A program made the translations under genes and the position numbers. Below the pieces are notes generated by a model that saw only the letters and a list, made by a program, of their open reading frames with translations, ran no database searches and was not told the origin of the DNA. 64,000 bases of DNA from Burhinus oedicnemus (lineage: Eukaryota; Chordata; Aves; Charadriiformes; Burhinidae). The stretch lies in the NCBI GenBank assembly GCA_008921705.1, contig VFFE01007651.1, positions 119,021-183,020 on the forward strand, in the 5' to 3' direction. The first letter of the stretch is position 1, and every line of letters starts with the position of its first letter. Positions 48,899 through 59,795 of this stretch are shown in pieces.

Positions 48899-48912
48899 GT
48901 TGCCGTGGCAAC
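48899..48912. promoter_or_regulatory. Palindromic X-box (RFX-type site)
   Basis: GTTGCCGTGGCAAC consists of the two half-sites GTTGCC and GGCAAC with a 2-bp spacer. This is the classical full X-box arrangement (GTTRCC N1-3 GGYAAC) bound by RFX transcription factors, which control ciliary genes in many animals (established knowledge). A 14-bp match with both half-sites intact is rare by chance in 64 kb. Whether it drives a promoter here is inference. No adjacent gene is identified. Confidence 0.55.
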
Positions 48913-50376
48913 GGCTATTTTCCTCCTCCTGCTGCTGATCCATTTTGTCTGTGTGAAGGTCCCCTGAAACCAGGAGCTGCGCAGACAATGCAACAAAGTC
49001 ACAGAAACTCCCATCAAAGAGCATCTGCATTTTGAATGTGCTAGTCTTGGGACTTAAAGAAGGTGAAATAAAGCAGCTGGGGCAGGAGGGCAGAGACAGC
49101 AAGCACTTGGTTTTATTCAACCTGCGTACCACTTCCAGACAGGCGTGGTTAACAAAAAACCCTGCTACCATTTCCACTAAGCAATGCCTATAAATAAAAC
49201 ATAATAACCTGTCCTAGACATTAACCTACGATGTTCAACATCAATGTCAGATGCTCCATAATTTAAACGCATGCTCTAAAGTGGTGGCTTGCACAGCCCG
49301 GTGCACAGATCCAAAGCTGGCCAAAGAATTAAGGTTTTTAGGCCCTACCCTTACCTCCAACCTTGACAGAACGACCCCAGGCAAGTCATTCCATCTTGGA
49401 ATACCCTATTCACCACCTTTCAAGTGCAAAGATAGGGTTGAAGAGAGCTGAAACGTTGTTGCTAAGCAATACTAAAGTCCTGAAACAACACCCACCAAAG
49501 TTAACCCTTCTCCACCATCCTTCTGGGGTAAATGCAGTGGATGTTAGATTACCTCTGATGAGACAAGGAAGTCTGAGTCTTTGTCTACTCTGTATGCGGC
49601 TAGCATAGATCCCACTCAATACTTTCAATATAGTTAGTCCAATATCCTTGGTTTTCATCTCTTCTCCTTTTTATGTCATGAAATAATTAACTTATCCCCT
49701 GAAGGCAGCTTAAAATGGCTGCTGGTAGGAGCCTGACCCTGTTGGGTCAATGAAATTAATGGCCCCAACATCCACTTGTCTGAGATTAGCTACAGAAATG
49801 TGAAAACTATGGATAAGACAACCCTCCCAGTGAGACAAAAAAAGAAAGTCAGCCAGGGCAGCATTTGTGCTGCAAGCAAGGACACGAGGCTAATGTTTGC
49901 CACGCTAATTTGTAATGTTGATCCCTAACTGCTGTGTGCTTAGATACTGAACACACTTGAACCAAGAACATTAGACCGTAGACCTCCCATGTAGCTCTCA
50001 TTTCTGTTATCCATTTACATCAGCTGGAGCCTTTAACACGCTTGAGGTGCTACTCTTCAGGGCTATTTAGGAACTGAATGGAGAACACTGATGTTGTGGT
50101 CCTCCTGTCTAGAAACTCCTCTTTTGACTCAGTTTCCCTAGCGAGGAAGAAGAGAGGTAACATAGGCATACAAAGGCCTGAATGACTTACAAATCACTTA
50201 CCTACCAGGTTTTCTTCCAAATCTATCATCCAAAGCAAGGACAATTACCTTGCATACAAGTGCAAGTAAGTTCTCTAGAACAGGGACTTCTGCACTGGCA
50301 CAATAGGCCAACTTAGAGCACAACAGTGCTCTGATGGCAACTTGAAGCTAAGACATAAAAGGCTCCCCCTGCCCCC

Positions 50377-50393
50377 TTTTTTTTTTTTTTTTT
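50377..50393 (+). repeat. T17 homopolymer
   Basis: Seventeen uninterrupted T after CCCCTGCCCCC. It could be an A-tail on the minus strand, but no retrotransposed body is evident at lower coordinates. Confidence 0.9.
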
Positions 50394-51989
50394 GCTTTGA
50401 AGCAATCCAGTAGACAAGCCTTCCTTTTCAGCAGGAGGCAGTTTGCCTTACAGTTTACCTCCCAGACTCACCTTGATCGTCAAGCAGCAGTGTAGGCACA
50501 GTGTTTAGGCATTTCTTTGTGAAGGGTGGAGGGGGTGAGCTGTTCCTTTCTCCAATGCATTTCTGGCGGGGAATGGTAGGATGTTCTTTTCATTTCTGTT
50601 CTTTACCTGTGGATATCATATCACTGTGTAAGAACAAGACTATGACTCATTTTATTTAAAATTGGGTTTGTGCACAGAAGCCATAGCTTCAAAAACGATC
50701 TTAGTTATCATCTTTCAAAAAGTGTTGGGTTTTGACCATGTAGACCATGACTTGCTTGCTGACCATCTCCCAACTGTTGCAAGTCTAATAGGAACAGTGT
50801 TCTGTTTCTTTCCTTCTCCAGCATCATGCAGTAATCAAATTATGAAAAAAAGCCACACAGAGCAGCAAGAGAAGAAACGGCAACAAGAAGGATTAAAATT
50901 TCTGCATTCCCAGTACAAAAGTGCTTTCAGCAAAGCATTCCAGCCCATCTTATACACAAGCTCAGTGACCCTTTCAGAACAAAAACCAACCAATCTGCTC
51001 TGAGGTTTCCTACCAGCAGAGCGTAAGGAATACGCTGTTGGAAGTCAGAGCAGAGAAGCCATGAACATGAAAAACTGTCCCCTGAGGGTCCTGGCAGCAA
51101 AGGGCAAATAGTATCTGCGGGTCTGGGAAGGCGAACATGTGAAAAGATGGCTGTGGTATGGGAAAGGCTGAGTATCCCTGAGCTAGAGCAGTCATCAGAG
51201 GGTGGGAATGGCAGCAGACCCTTCAGCCACCCAGCAAGGGGATCATAGCAAAAAGAAAGCAGAAGTGACTGGGAAAGACTTGCAAAACATGAAACATAAT
51301 TTGGTCTTTGATGTCCTGCTCTTTGGCATGAAGAGCTGCAGACATGACATGAGTTTCTGAGTTTTTTGGATCTCATATGAAGGTGCTGGACTGTTTTTCT
51401 GACCATGGATAGCTTAAGCCTAATGGGCCCTTTCAGATCAAACTCAGGAGTATGATAGTCATCAGGCTCCCCTACAAAGGAGAGTTTTCCAGCAGAACCA
51501 CACCGGTATGGTTTTAGTATTATTACTGATGTTAACTCCTTGTGCATGCAAACTTAGTCTTCAGTACATGTCTCTTTTTATGATGTCGCTTATGTTGCTT
51601 TGAAAGTCCACACAGGGAATTACAGTAAGACTGGTACAAATTCTAACACTCTAATTAGAGTGATACTGTTCTGCTAGGAAGTAGACAAAAAATGAGTCTG
51701 TCAGAGGCAAGAAAGAGCTACTCGTGAGGATCAGGGAAACACTGAGAATAGCTCATTCTATACCAAGTGCATGCTGATGCACTCCAGCTATTCCCATGGG
51801 ACTGAAAAAAAAAAATTACACCCTGCATTACCGTTATTACTTTACAATAGTAAGAATATATCCCAGGAGGACATGATCTAAAACCTTCACTGAACTTGTA
51901 CAGGTGAGCAATGCTGAGAATTTGGGATCTTGTTTGTCCATACAGGCTTGCACCAAACATGACAGCACTGCTTGGGGCTTAGGGGAGGT

Positions 51990-52270
51990 CTGAGTTCCTA
52001 GGATAATGCAGGTTGGAAGAGATCTTAGGAGGTTCCTAGTCCAATCTGCTGCTCAAGGCACAATCTGCTGCTCAAGGCACAATCTGCTGCTCAAGGCACA
52101 ATCTGCTTTGAGGTCCAACAAGCATGCTCAGGGCTTTATCCCATCAGGTCATCAAAACTTCCAAGGATGGAGCCATCACAGTGTTGGGAAACCTGCTGCT
52201 CTGCCTGACTGTTCTATCAGGAAAAAGGTTCTTCCTTATATCCACTGTGAGTCTCCCTTTGTTTCAGTCT
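51990..52270 (-). mobile_element. CR1 LINE 3' fragment, antisense, with internal 19-bp triplication
   Basis: Plus-strand landmarks: GCAGGTTGGAAGAGATCTTAGGAGG (about 52008-52032), CTAGTCCAATCTGCTGCTCAAGG, TTGAGGTCCAACAAGCATGCTCAGGGCTTTATCCC (about 52108-52142), CTTCCAAGGATGGAGCCATCACAG, CTGACTGTTCTATCAGGAAAAAGGTTCTTCCTTATATCCACTGTGAGTCTCCCTTTGTTTCAG (to about 52266). This is the antisense of a CR1 3' end, with the tail at the left. The octamer tail is lost. Where the consensus has a single CTGCTCAAGCAGGG-type stretch, this copy carries a 19-bp unit three times. The plus-strand 194-residue frame at 52006-52590 is an antisense artefact of this element. Confidence 0.85.
52042..52107 (+). repeat. 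19-bp tandem repeat, three and a half copies
   Basis: CAATCTGCTGCTCAAGGCA at 52042-52060, 52061-52079 and 52080-52098 is identical in all three copies. A partial copy (CAATCTGCT) follows at 52099-52107. The array lies inside an antisense CR1 fragment. Confidence 0.95.
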
Positions 52271-53736
52271 ACCTGGGCAGAAAAAAACCCCAACAGCTGA
52301 ATGAAACTGAAGCTATTTACCCAAGTCCCTGGGTGAAATCTTCCCTGCAAGGAACAGTAATTCACACGGCCCTGTGGGCTCCTTACCACAGGCCTCCCAA
52401 CAGGTGCAAAATGCGGAGCAGGGAACCAGTTAGCTACCTGCAAATTCAGTTTGTTCTGCAATATTCTCTTCCAGGGTTGGGAGGAAGAGAGAGGAGGGAG
52501 GAGTATGGGACTTTACACACACTGGAACAACGTCTAGTTGTCAACAGTATTTTCTTATTTGTGATAAGAGATCAGGTAAGGACAAAGTGAATGCTGGCTC
52601 CCTTCCTGAATTCATCAAGCATTTTGCCATTCACCCACATTTCATTTCATGCTTTAAATTGCCTTAACATGTTGCCAGATAACTCCAAGCCTGAGGGCAG
52701 AACTGAAGGAACACTGCAGAGTTTAAGTCTCAAAGGCTAAACCTTACACACCCTTGCCACAGGGACATGATTTCAGTGGTGAGAAGCTTTTTATGTTAGC
52801 TACCTTACTGATTTCTAGAATGAAACTGCATCCTTTTGCCTCAGATGAGGGAAGGGGGGAGAAATACTTCAGCTTCCCGTAGCATCGGTAAAAATGGTTA
52901 TTAGCTATTTTCTCCTCATCCTGTTGAGGACCAAGTGAAGATCCATCAGCTGATGTTAACATCTGAAGGTAGCCACAAGCAAATTATCACAACAACAGCT
53001 TTTCTGACCTGGTCAAAGTTCAGAAAGTTTTGCAGAAGACAGTCTGCATCATAGACTTGCAGGAAAGGTAATCCCCACCTGCTCCAACCTTTCCAGATCA
53101 GAATTTGGCTCAAATATGGAGCTAAACAATTCAAGAACTATATTGTGAGATGACACCCTGACCCAAACACACCCTCAAAATGTAAGTATTTTTCAGTAAT
53201 GGTCATATGGGAGGTGTGCAGGGTTACACTGCCAGTGTTTGCAATCAACCACCATCAGTAGTCAGTTCTCAGACACCAAATCGCTATGAAGCTACTGAGG
53301 TATTGCAGTTATTTTACACCTTTGGCAGACAAGCAGTTTCCTTCATCACTGGAAACAGATAGGAACACTGCTTTACTATTGGAAATAAGTTCGAGACATG
53401 TATCATAAGGAGATACAGGAAAAAAGAGTAAAATTCTTCAAGCAAAAGCTGCTGGTGCCAGAAGTTCACAGAAAATCAACAGCTCATAAAAACAGAATAG
53501 GATCCAATGTCCTATAGCAACTGCCATATCTGGAACTTCTGAAAGCCCTGTACCAAGTCACCGGGAAAAATGTGGCCATTTAAGGTGCAGTGATGTGATA
53601 CTGCATGGACACTACAAGAGGAGTGAGTATTTTAAGACATCATCAAGAAGTCCAGAAGAAATCATCATGTTTTATATTAACAAAACATACTTCATATGAG
53701 AAAGGATGGAGTAGCAGTGAAAAGATAGGTTATTAC

Positions 53737-53759
53737 AAAAAAAAAAAAAAAGTTTTTTT
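53737..53759. repeat. A15-G-T7 snap-back tract
   Basis: Fifteen A, one G and seven T in a row, able to fold back on itself. It is simple sequence. Confidence 0.9.
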
Positions 53760-54940
53760 CTTAAATCCAAGCTTATAACCCATGAAATCCACAGCTATCA
53801 CCAGGAAAAAAAAGATACTTTATGTAGTAACAGAAGGCTATATGATTTCATTCATTCTGAAAACAGTAAATCTTTCAGAAAAAATAGACCTCTCAAGCTC
53901 CAGAGCTGCTATATGAATAGAAGTAACAAACACCTTTCCATACTAAAAGAAAAAAAAAATAAAAGCAGGGAAAAAATTGGTGAAATAAGCCTTTCTTCAT
54001 CCCAGAAAGATGACATAGGGCAGGGAGTTAGTGCATGCGCACCACAAATTAAAACTGAATGTAAATACAATGAAGTTAATCTTACTAAGGTTCATTTGAG
54101 AAGGAACACCAAAACACAAACAAACAAACACACAGCATACAGGCCAGCTGAATAATGCATGCTGTTCTTTCAGTCCAGAGAGAATATTTATACATGAAAT
54201 AACATTTTTAATCTTACTAGATGACCTCTAAATATAAAGCAAATCGTTTTTAAGAAGCATAACTGGAAGAAGAGAGGAAGATACTTAGATTCCTGAGCAA
54301 CACTTCCATTCGCAGTCCTTAGCGCAAGTTTAGTGTTAGCAAAAATCATCCTGAAGATTTTGATGACTTGGCCTCAGTATGGACAGTACCAGACAGTTCC
54401 CAACACTGCCTGATTAGTGGTCATCGGCAAGGAAAGGAGGATTTTGAACATATCTGAAATGTGCCAATTTCTTATATCAGTCCTTGGACTTTTTGCTAAG
54501 ACTGTCAATAAGAAGATGAAGGAAAGCCTGTGGATTTTGTCCACTATTGCACTCGCATACCCCACTTTCTGTCTGGACCACTGAAGAGCCAAAAACCTTT
54601 AAATGCTGTATTATCCCTTCACCAATCTTCAGAGCCATCTGGGAAAGTACTGGGTATCTTTGCTTAACACACCTCAAGTGGTTAATTCCATTTTGCAGTT
54701 CTCTGCCACCCACACAGCTCCCAGTCCAGGTTAATAATTTGAAATGTTAGCACCTACCAGTGAAAACTCAGCCCAGGGACAGTGCTGATGTGTTACCACA
54801 GCAACAGGTATTCATGAACTTGCACCTTCTTGGCTGCCAAGGACCATTTTGAAAGCCTCTGCTCCCCTTCAGCCTACATAGGATGGGGACACATACAGCT
54901 GCCTCAGAAGCTGATAAGCTAAACTGACACTAGCACAACG

Positions 54941-54966
54941 AAAAAAAACAAACAAACAAACAAAAA
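54941..54966 (+). repeat. (CAAA)n simple repeat
   Basis: An A-rich stretch with four CAAA units, continuing into an AC-rich run (CCCCCAAAAACCAACC) to about 54990. Low complexity. Confidence 0.85.
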
Positions 54967-55245
54967 ACCCCCAAAAACCAACCAAAACCCAGTACCTTAA
55001 GAGAATTATTGTACTGCACATGTGAGGATGAGTCCATTTCCAACAAGGACTGCATCTGTGGACATGAATCAGAGGGATGAAAGCAGTGAAGAGATTTTTA
55101 AGAAGCAACTGAGCACTAAGCAAGCCTAAGGATACAGCTTTAATGCCCAAGCACAGTATATTACATACTTAGCCAGCACATCTACATCAGATCTGCAACG
55201 CAGAACTGCACATACATCAGACATCAAAGCAGTACTACTAGCCAT

Positions 55246-55269
55246 GACATACCCCTTGACATACCCCTT
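55246..55269 (+). repeat. Perfect 12-bp tandem duplication
   Basis: GACATACCCCTT occurs at 55246-55257 and again at 55258-55269 without mismatch. Confidence 0.95.
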
Positions 55270-55594
55270 CAAACCAGCATGGACTTTGAGATGCACTAAC
55301 CAGAAGTCTTTGCTTACATGCTTTTTTCCTTTACTGTTTCTTGAGCAATCCAACAGAAGGAAAGATGTGGCGGAAGGCAAATCCCCTCTGAAAACTCAGG
55401 GCATGAGGCAACACCACATTCCTCCCTCCTCTAGAGGATACTGCAAGCTGGCCAGGAATACCAGAAAATAGGAAGTAGGGTTTCCTGGGGTGTGGGTGTT
55501 GTTTGTTTTGGTTTCGGTCTGGGGTTTTTTTTTCTCTGTCCACAGGCCAGAATGGATACATGATTTCCAGCTAGCATCCTGTCGAAGGGCTGGT

Positions 55595-55730
55595 CACACT
55601 TAGGGGTGACTCAGCTTCCCAGATCACGTATTGATAAGGCTCCCTTTGTGGTTAGTAGTCTGTAAATTGCTTTGGGATGCTCTAAGATTAACTATTATAG
55701 TATAAATCATTCTCATTACTGGGTGTGGAT
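55595..55730 (+). repeat. MIR/L2-type SINE 3' half, sense
   Basis: GTGACTCAGCTTCCCAGATC (about 55604-55623) matches the conserved CTCAGTTTCCCCATC string. It is followed by a TTTGTGGTTAGTAG block, CTGTAAATTGCTTTGGGATGCTC (about 55660-55682) and an ATTATAGTATAAATCATTCTCATTA tail. In sauropsid CORE-SINEs the same order is CTCAGTTTCCCCATCTG, then TGTAAAGTGCTTTGAGATCC, then GCTATATAAATG and TTATTATTA. It is old and diverged but collinear. Confidence 0.6.
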
Positions 55731-56719
55731 TTATGCACTACTTCTCCTGGACTACAGGACAGAAACCAGACCCCTGTCCTGACAGAGGGATAACTCTTAA
55801 AAAAACAAACAGACAAAAAACCTTCCCGAAAAACACCAGTCCTGCGGTCTATTAGCAGGCAAGTCACACTGCTCTACCTTTCTCTCATTTTCTGTGCCTC
55901 TACCCAGGACATTTGTATACCCTAGTGCTTGCTATTTTTAGTGACTGCTCAGGAGCAAGTCTACCAAGTAGAATACATTATCCCATCACTAAAAGCTGTC
56001 ACTTTATAAAACAAATTTCCTGCGATTGTATAAATTATGCCCTTGACTGGCATGTCAAGCCTGTTCTGCTGATGATTTTCCATGTCAGTCTGTTAACCAT
56101 TTGATGTTAAGGTGAATCTTAGCAGCATACTTGAACCCAGCCCTGGCGTCCGGAATGAAGGCTGCTTAAAAGCCAGAAGCAGATTTAGACTGAGTTTTAT
56201 AAGCAGTTCTCTCAATGACAGGGTACAGTAGCCTACCCATAGACCTACAGTAGCATACCTATAGAACTCCACCACTTGATTTAACTTAACATCATACTTA
56301 AATGCATCACATAAGTATGCATCATCTCACAGGAAAGGAAGACGTTCACAAGTCTGTAATCCTATTTCCAGTATCCACCTAGAATAACCATTGAACAGAC
56401 CTACAGGTGACCTACCAGGAACTGCCAGCAAAGCTTGGCAAAAGACTGAGAAGGGAATGTGTAGACTGGCCCTTCTCATGTTATATTGCCAGAGCCTGCA
56501 GTCATGCTTTTCAGCCAGCAATGGGTTTTCTGAATTTGTCCAACCTGTTTTGGATCCATTTATTTCTCCAACTCCCACAAAAAAAGTAAAAGAAAAAAGA
56601 AAAATCAGGTGACAACGAGCACCACAATTTCATTATGCACTACAGCAACCAGCATGCTTAAAAAAAAACCAAAACAAACAAAACAACAAAACAACAAACT
56701 TTTAGGGCATTGCCTCCAA
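55731..56719. other. Unique non-coding sequence
   Basis: Nothing recognisable except an A/AAC-rich simple patch at 56659-56699, which directly precedes the ancient CR1 fragment. The two near-copies CAGTAGCCTACCCATAGAC and CAGTAGCATACCTATAGAAC at about 56227-56267 are an imperfect tandem duplication. Confidence 0.5.
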
Positions 56720-57235
56720 TTGCATTTCAATAAATAGCAGTAGTCTTTCCCTGTTCATCTTTACCATACCATTTATAGCACTCCCCCATATCCTACCCCA
56801 GTCCCTTCTCTTCTAGGGTGAAGAATCAAACTACTTATGCCCTCTTCACATAGTAGTGAGTCCACGTCTTTGATTTTCTTATTGCTTACTTCCTTATTTT
56901 TTCTAGCTCTTCTTTTTGAGGCAGAGTTATTAGAACTGGCTACAGTATTCGAGAGGTGGGTTACACCAGTGGCTCACATGGTAACAGAATGGATGTTTGA
57001 CTATCTTTCCCTACAATTCCTAACTTTCTAACTGCTGTGCAGTAACCAGACAGTCTATGAAATATCCATAACGACCCCAGGATCTTTCCTACATGTTAGT
57101 AAATTATAGCCCATGTACGTGTGTGTATATATATCTATTCAAGCTGATTTTTTTTTCCCCCACCCAGAGGGACTCATCACTTCACACTTACCAGTTTTCA
57201 CTGGTAATATAATTTGTAACAGATCCAGGTCAGCA
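56720..57235 (-). repeat. Ancient CR1 fragment, antisense, about 500 bp
   Basis: The longest recognisable ancient LINE piece here. Plus-strand landmarks in order: CCCCCATATCCTACCCCAGTCCCTTCTCTTCTAGGGTGAAGAATC (about 56783-56827), TTTGATTTTCTTATTGC, TCTTTTTGAGGCAGAGTTATTAGAACTGG (about 56911-56939), CTACAGTATTCGAGAGGTGGGTTACACCAG (about 56941-56970), CTGCTGTGCAGTAACC, GAAATATCCATAACGACCCCAGGATCTTTC (about 57059-57088), TAAATTATAGCCCAT, then CATCACTTCACACTTACCAG (about 57175-57194). These are collinear with the antisense of the RT C-terminal region of old amniote CR1 elements across 500 bp. The reading frame is destroyed. Confidence 0.75.
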
Positions 57236-59169
57236 GTGTAGACAGACACTTGTTCTCTAGGAACTTGACCAAGACCCAGTGCATTCATCACACCAGCTAA
57301 CAGAAAGCAGTCAGAAACTCATGTCATATTTTAGCCTGGCTGGTTAGCGTACACAACCTGCTGAGCTGACATTTTATTCACTCCACCTCACTTGTTTCCT
57401 TTGTATGGACAGTGTGATTTAGGAAATACTTCTGTCACAGCAGTGCACTGCAGAGAATTTGTACTGCTTCACTCTCCCTCTTCAGGTGCATGTAAGGAAG
57501 AAATGCAATCAAAAAACAAATACCAAAAATAATTTATACACTTCCCAACCCCAAAGTGTTCAGTCAGGCTCGGTGGTTATATTCATTCTGCTCCATTGGA
57601 CTCAAACACACCTAAACCCTTGGAGGAAGAAGTATGATAGATGTCACAGAAGTCTCAATTTAAATTGAGTACTACAGCTATGAAGCTCCTCACCCCCTAC
57701 TAGTAGTAAGCTGAAAGCATACACACAGATGCTTAAAACAGGAGCCTATCACAGCTTTCAGATTCACTGAACATCCCTGAAAAACTGTTTTTTCTTGCAT
57801 CCTTTTAGCTCTATCACCAGCAAGATCTTCTTTCAGACCCATGTGAGTCATTAAATAGCCATCTAACACCATCTGCTGGATTGTGAAGAAAAAAAATGAT
57901 ACCAGCAACTTACTGCCAGGCAGAAAGGAAGGAAAAGAACTCATTAAGGTGTCTGTGGCTTGGCTTTGTTTGTGTCCTCCCCCTCACTCACACCTTATTT
58001 CTATTTTTTTTCCTCTTTTTGAAAGGCAAATCTGGGCTGCTGGCACTAATAGGCAGTCGCAAAGACAAAACGTCCTCTGCTGTGGACTGTGCAAATTGTC
58101 CAGGGGGCTGTGCCCTGCAGTTACGCTTCAAGATCACCACTGATCTATAGACTAGCTTTACCCCTTCCTGATTAAACAAAAAGAAAATAACACCAGAAAA
58201 AGAAGCTACCCTGAAAATAAGCCTTCTGCAAAGTCAGGTTATAATTCTGAAGGAGAAGGGGTGCAGAAATGAGCTGGCTTTCTGTTGAAAATGCAGGACC
58301 TCGGCATGAGTCAGATGCTGGGGATGCGAAGCCTGTGCAGCGAGGGGAAGCAGCCATTACACATTCAGACATTAGCTCAGACATTAGCCCCTGGTTTCTT
58401 GCACCCTGTACAAAGGCTAAAGTACCGGTTATCTCAGCACCATGCAAACATGTACTTTTCCAAGACTGGCAGGGATATTTTTAACATCCAATTAGGCAGC
58501 TGCCACTACTGTCGGATGCAAGATGATAGCTTTTAATTAGTTATTTATGGCAGGAGACTGCACCCCCTTTCTTGCTTCTTCAGGTCAAATTTATTTCACA
58601 CATCACCTAGCTCCTTACAACATGGGATGCAGTGGTTAAGCTTTTTCTTTCACCAAGATGAAACACAGGCCTGGCTGAAATTATATCAGCTATAAAACAC
58701 ACTGGAGGTTGTGCATTTCCTACTTCCCACTCCTTTTCTCTCCCCACTGTTTTCCTATTATCATACTGAAATTAGGGATGAATCACATGTTCAACAGTTA
58801 TTAGACATCAGATTTTATGTCAGGTCCTGATTTAGTCAGCCAGACATTGTGTGAGAGGACAAATTAGCTTTATTGACTTCTTACCCTATTAAGTCAGTGA
58901 AAGCACTGCCAGGATTTTACCCTGTGTAACTAACAATGCATCTGCTCCCTTATTCAAGGTTTTTCTCTGCTCCAGCTTTTCTGTAAGCACCAATATATAT
59001 ATTTTAGCAAAGCAAATGTCACAGCAGTAAGTAGGCTGTTTCAGATGATGCTGTAGAAGCTACAAGGAGCCCTGAATCATAGGATCCCCTTAGCAGTAAC
59101 GGGAAGTAAAGGTCATGCCTCATGCATCGGTGCTGCCCAAAATGGAAGCTTACCTTCTGTGACAGAGGC
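57236..59169. other. Unique non-coding sequence with a conserved-looking block
   Basis: No gene is recognised. The block at about 58290-58560 contains an AP-1-like site, AATTA-type homeodomain cores and a 12-bp tandem duplication; see findings. A CACCATCTGCTGG string at 57868-57880 resembles part of a CTCF site. Confidence 0.45.
58365..58388 (+). repeat. Perfect 12-bp tandem duplication
   Basis: TCAGACATTAGC at 58365-58376 is repeated exactly at 58377-58388, inside a block that otherwise looks like conserved non-coding DNA. Confidence 0.95.
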
Positions 59170-59345
59170 AAGTATGATCATAGGAAGAATTTGTTGAAGT
59201 ATTCCCAGGAGGAAGAGGGTAGGTTTTGTGGCACTGTACAAGACTCTGGTAAGATTGCCTCTGAAATACTGCAGACAGCTCTGCTCACCAAGTTCAGGAC
59301 GGATGAATTTCGCCTGAGTCAGCACAGAAAAGGGCTCTAAGATGA
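59170..59345 (+). repeat. Ancient CR1 reverse-transcriptase thumb fragment, sense
   Basis: GGCACTGTACAAGACTCTGGTAAGATTGCCTCTGAAATACTGCAGACAG (about 59230-59278) and TCACCAAGTTCAGGACGGATGAATTTC (about 59284-59310) are followed by GAGTCAGCACAGAAAAGGGC. This is the order of the old CR1 segment encoding the LYK-LVR-LEYC-Q-W motif region, then a K-rich linker and the QRR motif. Translated in the matching frame it reads LYKTLVRLPLKYCRQL. The plus frame at 59122-59340 is in another register and is not the element's protein. Confidence 0.6.
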
Positions 59346-59386
59346 ACACAGCAACAGAAAACCACATACCTGAAAGGGGGTTGAAA

Positions 59387-59412
59387 TAACCAAGCAAACC
59401 TTTGCTTGGTTA
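59387..59412. repeat. Perfect 12-bp inverted repeat, 2-bp spacer
   Basis: TAACCAAGCAAA (59387-59398) is followed by CC and then its exact reverse complement TTTGCTTGGTTA (59401-59412). Such a long near-palindrome is unusual outside transposon ends. The flanks show no matching element. Confidence 0.95.
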
Positions 59413-59735
59413 GCCAGCAAAATTAAGGCTGGGATTGCAGTTTCAAAATATGTTTAATCTGACCAAACAGCAGCTTGCCATCAGAAGAGCAGTCCCACTT
59501 GCCCCAGTCCCACAGTCCCACTGTCTACCTTGCGTTGAGTGAGATCATGAGCTGATACAGCTCTCTCTGCTGCTGCAGCATGGCTAGGGTGGACAAAGGA
59601 AGCAGCAGGAATATGCAGCTGAGGGAAAAGCAAGCATCTCTTCTTTCAGCAGATGCAAGATCAAATGGGGCATAATGTAAAACTGCCTTAAGAGGGCAAT
59701 TTATGAAGTGCTGCTAAGTACAGCAGTTCCAAACA

Positions 59736-59795
59736 AAAAAATCCACGAAAAAAACCCACAAAACCACACAACCAAACAAAAAAAAAAAAAAAAGA
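59736..59795 (+). repeat. A/C-rich low-complexity patch
   Basis: Runs of A broken by CC and CAC, ending in a 16-bp A run and AAAGAAAGAAG. It may be a degraded A-rich tail, but no body is recognised on its 5' side. Confidence 0.8.

Larger units (their letters stand above)
47467..51989. other. Non-coding sequence with a motif-rich patch
   Basis: No gene is recognised. A moderately CpG-bearing patch at about 48690-48915 contains the X-box/AP-1 cluster described separately. A T17 run lies at 50377-50393. The 206-residue minus frame at 50927-51547 has no domain I can name and is treated as chance. Confidence 0.45.
52271..55594. other. Unique AT-rich non-coding sequence with simple repeats
   Basis: No gene is recognised. 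Contents include an A15-G-T7 snap-back at 53737-53759, CAAA-type repeats at about 54118-54130 and 54945-54965, and a 12-bp tandem duplication at 55246-55269. Confidence 0.5.

Noticed and set aside
50927..51547. 206-residue stop-free frame on the minus strand
   Set aside because: Among the longest frames in the window, but no domain, no good start context and no repeat of known type. The plus strand shows no splice-like structure either. A frame of this length is expected by chance in 64 kb over six frames.
52006..52590. 194-residue plus-strand frame
   Set aside because: Its first third is the antisense of a CR1 fragment, with the 19-bp repeats translated as a short peptide repeat. The rest has no domain.
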